From contig NZ_CP085036.1 in assembly GCF_020535405.1 (NCBI RefSeq), positions 1,550,001 through 1,614,000 of the forward strand: a stretch of DNA of 64,000 nucleotides, written 5' to 3'. Positions 59,053 through 64,000 of this stretch are shown here, piece after piece (the stretch's first letter is position 1; each line of letters opens with the position of its first letter). Both the position numbers and the translations under genes were made by a program. Below the pieces are notes generated by a model. That model had not been told where the DNA came from. It saw only the letters and a list, made by a program, of their open reading frames with translations, and made no database searches. The stretch comes from Antiquaquibacter oligotrophicus (GTDB lineage: Bacteria > Actinomycetota > Actinomycetes > Actinomycetales > Microbacteriaceae).

Positions 59053-60063
59053 ATGATCCTCCCTCCCGCAACCCACACCCCCCTCCGCGGCGGCGCGGTG
59101 CAGCGGTGGGGCATCCTCGCGCCCGGCGGCATCGCGGATGCCTGGGCCGAAGCACTCCACGCCCACACCGACCAGCGGGTGGTCGCCGTCGCCTCGAGGT
59201 CACAGGAGCGGGCCCAGGCCTTCGCCGATCGGCACGGAATCCCGCGGGCCTTCGGTACTTACGAGCAGCTCGTCGCCGACCCCGAGGTGGACGTCGTCTA
59301 CATCGCCCCGCCCCACACCGAGCACCTACGGCTCGCGCTCCTCGCGATTGCCGCGGGCAAACACGTGCTCGTCGAGAAGCCCATCGGTATTAGCGCTGCC
59401 GAGGCACGTGAACTGGCCGCGGCGGCTCGTGCGGCCGGTGTGTTCGCGATGGAGGCCATGTGGTCGCGGTTCCTCCCCCAGACGACGGTTGTGGATGCGC
59501 TCGTACGTGATGGCGTGCTGGGCGACGTGCTCACGGTCACGGCCGACTTCGGGGCCGTGTTCGACACCGACCCGAACGGCCGGGCCTACAACCCTGCGCT
59601 CGGTGGTGGGGCGCTCCTCGATGTTGGTGTGTACCCGGCGTGGTTCGCGCACTTCGTGCTCGGCGCCCCGACGCGTGTGACGGCGAGCGGTTCGCTCACG
59701 AGCACGGGCGTCGATGCTCAGGCGGCCGTCATCCTGGACTACAACTCGCATGCCCAGGCGGTGCTCACGACGAGCATGCTCGTGGCGACCCCGCTGGCCG
59801 CGACGATCAGCGGGACCGCGGCGCGAGTCGACTACCCGCACGAGTTCATGGGGCCGAGCTCTTTCCGGGTGCTCGTCGAGGAGAGGGTGGTCGCCGAGTT
59901 CGCCGACCCGAACGGGTTCCGCTGGCGGGACGGTCTCTGTTACCAGGCGGTCGCCGTCGCCCAGCACATCGCCGATGGGCTCACCGAGTCGCCGCTTCAT
60001 TCGCTCGACGACACGATCGCCGTGCTCGACGTGCTCGACGCGGCCCGCGCCCAGATCGGCTGA
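59053..60063 (+). CDS. Gfo/Idh/MocA family oxidoreductase
   Basis: 336 aa. NAD(P)-binding WGILAPGGIADAWAEAL, then YIAPPHTEHLRLALLAIAAGKHVLVEKPIGI with the family E-K-P motif, and a C-terminal alpha/beta substrate domain (GGGALLDVGVYP). Substrate is a sugar or inositol-type alcohol, not identifiable. ATG supported by the leaderless hexamer. Confidence 0.92.
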   Translation: MILPPATHTPLRGGAVQRWGILAPGGIADAWAEALHAHTDQRVVAVASRSQERAQAFADRHGIPRAFGTYEQLVADPEVDVVYIAPPHTEHLRLALLAIAAGKHVLVEKPIGISAAEARELAAAARAAGVFAMEAMWSRFLPQTTVVDALVRDGVLGDVLTVTADFGAVFDTDPNGRAYNPALGGGALLDVGVYPAWFAHFVLGAPTRVTASGSLTSTGVDAQAAVILDYNSHAQAVLTTSMLVATPLAATISGTAARVDYPHEFMGPSSFRVLVEERVVAEFADPNGFRWRDGLCYQAVAVAQHIADGLTESPLHSLDDTIAVLDVLDAARAQIG

Positions 60064-60065
60064 TC

Positions 60066-61310
60066 GTGTCTCCTGAGGTAAGCCATTCCGCCCCTTTCGA
60101 CCATCCCTCAGGGGCCGATCGGCTTACCTCTGTGCTGGATGCTGCGGATCCGTTGGCGGAGTACCGGGAGCGTTTCGTCGAGAGTGACGGGCTCGTCGCC
60201 TACCTCGACGGTAATTCGCTCGGGCGACCGCTCGTCGCGTCCGTGGAGCGGCTCGGTACGTTTGCGCGCGAGGAGTGGGGTGGTCGCCTCATCCGTGGCT
60301 GGGACGAGGGCTGGATGCACCTGCCCACCACACTCGGCGACGAACTCGGTCGTGTGGCGCTCGCCGCCGCACCGGGGCAGACCGCGATCGCGGACTCGAC
60401 GACCGTTGTGCTCTACAAACTGCTCCGCGCCGCGACGGATGCCCGTCCCGGTCGCACCGAGATCGTCATCGATCGCGACAACTTCCCCACCGACCGCTAC
60501 CTCGTGGAGGGTGTCGCGCGCGAGCGGGGACTCACGGTGCGCTGGGTGGACACCCCGCACGACGGTGGTGTGACACCCGACCTCGTGGCGGAGGCCGTCG
60601 GGCCGGACACGGCGGTCGCCCTCTTCAGCTCCGTCGCCTACCGTTCGGCGTGGCTCGCCGATATCCCTGCGATCACCGAGGTCATTCACGACGCTGGCGC
60701 CCTCGTCATCTGGGATCTGTGTCACTCCGCCGGGGTCGTTCCGACGCCCCTCGACGAGTGGGGGGTGGACCTTGCGGTGGGCTGCGGTTACAAGTATCTG
60801 AACGGCGGGCCGGGAGCCCCGGCGTTCTTGTACGTGCGTTCCGAGTTGCAGTCGGAGCTGACCCAGCCGATCCAGGGCTGGATGGGCTCCAGCGCACCGT
60901 TCGAGATGGGGCAGGGGTATGAGGCTGCGGCGGGCATCCGGGGCTTCCTCAGCGGCACCCCGTCGATTGTTGCCATGCAGCCGATGCGCGACATGATCGC
61001 GCTCATCGACGAGGTGGGTATCGAGGCGGTGCGAGCGAAGTCGGTCGCGCTCACGGAGTTTGCGATCGAGCTTGTCGACGAGGTGATTCCGGATGCCACG
61101 CTCGCGAGCCCGCGCGAGGCGACGCGTCGCGGCGGCCACATCACGATCGACCACCCCCGCTTCGCGCAGATCATGCCGCATCTGTGGGGGTCGGGGGTCA
61201 TCCCCGACTTCCGCAGGCCCGACGGTATTCGTCTCGGTCTTTCGCCGCTCTCGACGAGTTTTGCGGAGATCGAGGCCGGGGTGCGCGCGATCGCTGCGGA
61301 GCTCGGTTAG
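60066..61310 (+). CDS. kynU: Kynureninase
   Basis: 414 aa from GTG 60066, 2 nt after the previous stop. A GTG at 60132 (ADPLAEYRERF) is an equally possible start that leaves an inverted repeat untranslated. YLDGNSLGRPL near the N-terminus, the PLP-lysine K243 (GCGYKYLNGGPGAPAF) and W-x-x-P-x-I-Q-G-W-M are kynureninase signatures. It splits kynurenine (or 3-hydroxykynurenine) into anthranilate and alanine. No other tryptophan-catabolic gene is in the window. Confidence 0.93.
   Translation: MSPEVSHSAPFDHPSGADRLTSVLDAADPLAEYRERFVESDGLVAYLDGNSLGRPLVASVERLGTFAREEWGGRLIRGWDEGWMHLPTTLGDELGRVALAAAPGQTAIADSTTVVLYKLLRAATDARPGRTEIVIDRDNFPTDRYLVEGVARERGLTVRWVDTPHDGGVTPDLVAEAVGPDTAVALFSSVAYRSAWLADIPAITEVIHDAGALVIWDLCHSAGVVPTPLDEWGVDLAVGCGYKYLNGGPGAPAFLYVRSELQSELTQPIQGWMGSSAPFEMGQGYEAAAGIRGFLSGTPSIVAMQPMRDMIALIDEVGIEAVRAKSVALTEFAIELVDEVIPDATLASPREATRRGGHITIDHPRFAQIMPHLWGSGVIPDFRRPDGIRLGLSPLSTSFAEIEAGVRAIAAELG
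60075..60130. repeat. Inverted repeat at the start of kynU
   Basis: GAGGTAAGCC (60075-60084) and GGCTTACCTC (60121-60130) are exact complements, with an inner CCCCT/AGGGG pair (60091-60095 and 60110-60114). It lies between the two candidate kynU starts and may be a small palindromic insertion. Confidence 0.65.
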
Positions 61311-62002
61311 CGAGCGAGCTGCGGGTACAGCGCGCTGATGGGGGCGGCGAGCCCCTGCTTGACGCTCACCGACACGTCATCCGCTAGAACTTCGTACTCC
61401 AGAGCCTCGAGGCCCGCATAGGCGGCGCGCACGACGTCGGCGGGGTCGTTCTTGGGGGAGGTGACATCCGTCACCATCGGGGTGTCCGTGTAGCCGAGGT
61501 GGAAGCCCATGACATGGGTTCCGGCAGGCGCGAGTTCGAGGCGCAGGGAGTTGGTCGCCGACCACAGCGCGGCCTTGGATGCGCTGTAGGCACCGGCGAC
61601 GCCGAGCCAGCTGAGCACGGAGTGCACGTCGACGAGCGCGCCGCCGCCATTGCGTGCGAGCACGGGCGCAAACGCCTGGGCGACGTTGATCGCGCCGAAC
61701 ACGTTGGTCTCGAACATGGCCCGGATGCCCGAGGTTCCGCCCGTCGCGATGGGCACGGTGCCGCCGACGCCCGCATTGTTGATGACGATCGTGGTGTCGC
61801 TCGCTTGCTCGGCGGCAGCCGCGACGGATGCCTCGTCGGTGACGTCGAGGGCGAGGGACACCACGCGTTCGTCGTCCCACGAACGCGGAGTCCGCGCGGT
61901 GGCGTAGACCTTGGCCGCGCCGAGATCGAGTGCCTGCTGCACAAATTCGGCGCCGAGGCCGCCGTTCGCTCCTGTGACGAGTACTACCGCGTTGTCGATC
62001 AT
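61307..62002 (-). CDS. Short-chain dehydrogenase/reductase
   Basis: 231 aa. Classical SDR: TGANGGLG (cofactor), NNAG, catalytic S-x12-Y-x3-K (HSVLSWLG...AYSASKAAL). ATG 62002 has AGGAG 5 nt upstream. It is divergent from the HxlR regulator across a 10-bp inverted repeat; stops overlap with kynU on the other strand. Probably an HxlR-controlled detoxification enzyme. Confidence 0.92.
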   Translation of the reverse strand: MIDNAVVLVTGANGGLGAEFVQQALDLGAAKVYATARTPRSWDDERVVSLALDVTDEASVAAAAEQASDTTIVINNAGVGGTVPIATGGTSGIRAMFETNVFGAINVAQAFAPVLARNGGGALVDVHSVLSWLGVAGAYSASKAALWSATNSLRLELAPAGTHVMGFHLGYTDTPMVTDVTSPKNDPADVVRAAYAGLEALEYEVLADDVSVSVKQGLAAPISALYPQLAR

Positions 62003-62014
62003 GACGTCTCCTAG

Positions 62015-62064
62015 CTGAGTTGGAAACAACAACCTAGCACCCTAAGTAGGCAAGTCCAACTCAG
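62015..62064. promoter_or_regulatory. HxlR-type operator
   Basis: CTGAGTTGGA (62015-62024) and TCCAACTCAG (62055-62064) are exact complements, 40 bp apart centre to centre, one near each divergent start. Confidence 0.65.
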
Positions 62065-62065
62065 G

Positions 62066-62071
62066 TAGGAT
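62066..62071 (+). promoter_or_regulatory. -10 hexamer of the HxlR gene (leaderless)
   Basis: TAGGAT 7 nt before ATG 62079. It overlaps the alternative ATG at 62070 and so argues for the shorter start. Confidence 0.55.
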
Positions 62072-62078
62072 GCCTGAC

Positions 62079-62534
62079 ATGGATGCCGCGGAGTTCAACG
62101 CTCACTGCTCGATAGCGAGAAGCCTCGAGGTTGTCGGCGAGAAGTGGACGCTCCTGATCCTCCGCGAGGCGTTTCGAGGAAGGACCCGGTTCAGCGAGTT
62201 TCGCGAAGCGCTCGGTGTGGCCAGAGACATCCTCTCCGCACGTCTCGCGGTGCTCGTCGAGCACGGGGTCCTCAGTAAGCGCGCGTACCGCGACGAGAAC
62301 GCGCGCGAGCGAGAGGAGTACGTGCTCACCGATGCCGGGCGCGATCTCCGCCCCGTACTCGCGGCGCTGACCGAATGGGGTGACGCGCACCGGGGGCTGC
62401 CGCAGGGTCCCACCGCGCGGTTCATCGAGACGGCGACAGGGCAGCCCGTGCGGCTCGCGTTCGTCGCGGAAGACGGTCGTGAGGTCGCGGTCGCAGAGGT
62501 GACGAGCGAGTTCACCGCGGCGGCCACGATCTAG
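62079..62534 (+). CDS. HxlR family transcriptional regulator
   Basis: 151 aa. HxlR winged helix: CSIARSLEVVGEKWTLLILREAFRGRTRFSEFREAL, SARLAVLVEHGVLSKRAY. The C-terminal ~45 residues extend beyond the usual domain. Likely controls the divergent SDR gene through the inverted repeat at 62015-62064, in response to an electrophile or aldehyde. Confidence 0.92.
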   Translation: MDAAEFNAHCSIARSLEVVGEKWTLLILREAFRGRTRFSEFREALGVARDILSARLAVLVEHGVLSKRAYRDENAREREEYVLTDAGRDLRPVLAALTEWGDAHRGLPQGPTARFIETATGQPVRLAFVAEDGREVAVAEVTSEFTAAATI

Positions 62535-62545
62535 CTCGCACGGCG

Positions 62546-62551
62546 TAGCGT
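62546..62551 (+). promoter_or_regulatory. -10 hexamer of the acyl-CoA dehydrogenase-like gene (leaderless)
   Basis: TAGCGT 7 nt before ATG 62559. Confidence 0.5.
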
Positions 62552-62558
62552 TGGGCAC

Positions 62559-63644
62559 ATGACCGTGCTGACCGAGGACCTCCTGCTGGGCATCCGCGAA
62601 CGTGCCGCAGACTACGACCGCGACAACACTTTTCCGTTCGAAGACCTGGACGCGTTGAGGGCGGCCGGATACCTCGCCCCGCGCAGTCTCCTCGAGACGG
62701 CACGCGACCAGCGGATGCTCGCCGCCTACGCACCGGCGACGGCGCTCGCCGTGAACATGCACCTCGTGTGGGTCGGTGTGGCCCGCGTGCTGAAGGACCG
62801 CGGTGACTCGTCGTTGCAGTGGGTGCTGGATGACGCGGCCGCCGGCGAACTCTTCGCGTTCGGCAACAGCGAGCCCGGCAACGATCTCGTGCTGTGGGAC
62901 TCGCTCACCACGGTCGACACCGTCGAGGGTGGTTACGCCTTCACAGGCACCAAGATCTTCACGTCACTATCCCCCGCGTGGACGAGGCTCGGCGTGTTCG
63001 GCAAGCACGGCGACACCCTCATTCACGGGTTCATCACTCGCGACACCCCGGGTTGGCGCGCGCTCGACGATTGGGACACGCTCGGCATGCGCGCGACCCA
63101 AAGCCACACGACGGTGCTCGAGGGCGCCGTCGTTCCCGAGGAGAGGGTCGCGCGCATCCTGCCGGTCGGACCAAACGCCGACCCTTTCGTTTTCGGTATC
63201 TTCGCGAACTTCCTGCTCCTCATCGGGAGTGTCTACGCGGGCATCGCCGATCGCGCCCTCGAGCTCGGGGTGGAGGCAGTGAAGAGGCGCACGAGTCTCA
63301 AGACGGGCGAAACCTACGACCGTGACCCCGACTTCCGCTGGCGCCTCGCCGACGCGGCCCTCGCGCTCGACGCACTCGCGCCGCAGCTCGAGACCCTGGC
63401 AGCGGATGTCGACACCCTCGCCGACCACGGCTCGCGCTGGTTCCGGCTCCTCACGGGCGCCAAACACCGGTCGACCGAGACGGCACGCTACGTCGTCGAT
63501 CAGGCAATGCGTTCCGCGGGCGGCGGCGGGTATCGCTCCTCCTCGGAACTTGCGCGCCTCCAGCGTGACGTGCTCGCGGGCATTTACCACCCGAGTGACA
63601 CCGAGTCGGTGCACTCGACGGTCGCGACGAACCTGCTCGGCTAG
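62559..63644 (+). CDS. Acyl-CoA dehydrogenase family flavoprotein
   Basis: 361 aa. The three-domain acyl-CoA dehydrogenase layout is visible: N-terminal helices, the middle domain with GNSEPGNDL and FTGTKIFTSLSP, and a C-terminal helical part ending with the RLQRDVLAGIYHP segment. The usual catalytic Glu region is not obvious, so it may be a monooxygenase-type member using reduced flavin. Substrate unknown. Confidence 0.82.
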   Translation: MTVLTEDLLLGIRERAADYDRDNTFPFEDLDALRAAGYLAPRSLLETARDQRMLAAYAPATALAVNMHLVWVGVARVLKDRGDSSLQWVLDDAAAGELFAFGNSEPGNDLVLWDSLTTVDTVEGGYAFTGTKIFTSLSPAWTRLGVFGKHGDTLIHGFITRDTPGWRALDDWDTLGMRATQSHTTVLEGAVVPEERVARILPVGPNADPFVFGIFANFLLLIGSVYAGIADRALELGVEAVKRRTSLKTGETYDRDPDFRWRLADAALALDALAPQLETLAADVDTLADHGSRWFRLLTGAKHRSTETARYVVDQAMRSAGGGGYRSSSELARLQRDVLAGIYHPSDTESVHSTVATNLLG

Positions 63645-63674
63645 TCGGCTCTGGTGGCGCCGTCCCGCATCCAG

Positions 63675-63680
63675 TAGCGT
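63675..63680 (+). promoter_or_regulatory. -10 hexamer of the potassium transporter gene
   Basis: TAGCGT 8 nt before GTG 63689; no ribosome site follows. Confidence 0.45.
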
Positions 63681-63688
63681 GACCCCTC

Positions 63689-64000
63689 GTGAGTGAACCC
63701 GGGTTGCGCCGCAGGGCGCGACCTCGCCTGCGCCCCGCGCAATGGACCGTTGGCGGGTTTGCAGCAGGCATCCTCATCGGCACCCTGCTGCTCCTGCTTC
63801 CCGTCGCCCGCACCGGTGAAGGCGGGGCGTCGCCGATCGAGGCCTTCTTCACCGCCGTCTCCGCCATCTGCGTAACCGGGCACGTCATCGTCGACACGCC
63901 AACGTTTTGGACACCCTTCGGCCACGTCGTCATTCTCCTGCCCATTCAGCTCGGAGGTATCGGTGTCATGACGTTCGCCTCGATCGTCGGCGTGACGATC
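63689..64000 (+). CDS. Trk/Ktr-type potassium transporter, N-terminal part only
   Basis: First 104 codons; the gene runs off the right edge. A basic lead, one helix (about 23-42), then the first pore loop F-F-T-A-V-S-A-I-C-V-T-G-H with the potassium filter V-T-G, and ILLPIQLGGIGVMTF of the TrkH/KtrB family. GTG 63689 begins the family-like N-terminus. Confidence 0.9.
   Translation, partial: MSEPGLRRRARPRLRPAQWTVGGFAAGILIGTLLLLLPVARTGEGGASPIEAFFTAVSAICVTGHVIVDTPTFWTPFGHVVILLPIQLGGIGVMTFASIVGVTI

Noticed and set aside
1..64000. tRNA genes, CRISPR arrays and insertion sequences
   Set aside because: No T-loop/acceptor pairing in the intergenic gaps, no regularly spaced direct repeats, and no transposase or integrase among the frames.

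Overview
The window is GC-rich, densely packed DNA with many 1-, 4- and 11-nt gene overlaps. The gene content points to an actinobacterium, most likely of the Microbacteriaceae type: NucS-type mismatch endonuclease, coproporphyrin-dependent haem synthesis with a ChdC/HemQ, DUF3618 and actinobacterial holin-like membrane proteins, an LAxTG-anchored surface protein, a DtxR/IdeR-type iron box, and many promoters whose -10 hexamer lies only 6-8 nt before the start codon (leaderless mRNAs). This placement is an inference from content and base usage, not from a database search.

Layout. 1-4.1 kb: end of a wecB gene, an ECF sigma factor with a built-in anti-sigma-like tail, nucS, and a divergent TetR/SDR pair. 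Two copies of an ~85-bp palindromic repeat flank this pair. 4.1-12.7 kb: a row of small regulator/transport units: an MFS transporter with a LacI repressor, an ArsR-like regulator with an M23-like protein, an acyltransferase, TetR plus a small efflux protein, and a truncated TetR plus an ABC-2 exporter. 12.7-20.5 kb: M13 peptidase, a beta-lactamase-fold protein, a large LAFTG surface protein with its own operator and long leader, and a GH3 glycosidase. 20.5-37.6 kb: the iron and haem region. hemA reads left. A five-gene iron-siderophore uptake operon (binding protein, two permeases, ATPase, siderophore-interacting reductase) also reads left. From the same intergenic iron box, hemE-hemY-second SIP reads right, followed by chdC-hemH-hemC-hemB-hemL, three small membrane proteins, and hemD. 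A small HTH-MNT / broken HEPN toxin-antitoxin-like module sits inside this haem gene row, between the second SIP gene and chdC.

37.6-50.9 kb: Ddn-like protein and DUF1304, phosphofructokinase, thioesterase, a NhaA-DsbA fusion, a two-component system divergent from a lipoprotein/adaptor/MacB-type ABC operon, a PYROXD2-like oxidoreductase with a MarR regulator, and an FMN reductase. 50.9-57.4 kb: an arginine/ornithine/proline catabolic block: bifunctional PutA, GntR and Lrp regulators, an amidinohydrolase resembling ArgZ-type arginine dihydrolase, and ornithine aminotransferase. Together these could turn arginine into ornithine, then P5C, then glutamate. 57.4-64 kb: GNAT, TerC, a Gfo/Idh/MocA oxidoreductase with kynureninase, SDR/HxlR, an acyl-CoA dehydrogenase-like protein, and the start of a Trk/Ktr potassium transporter.

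No tRNA, rRNA, CRISPR array, insertion sequence or prophage was recognised. No stretch above 300 bp lacks a gene. The longest gaps are 4470-4727 (nothing recognisable) and 15607-15838 (promoter, operator and leader of the surface protein).
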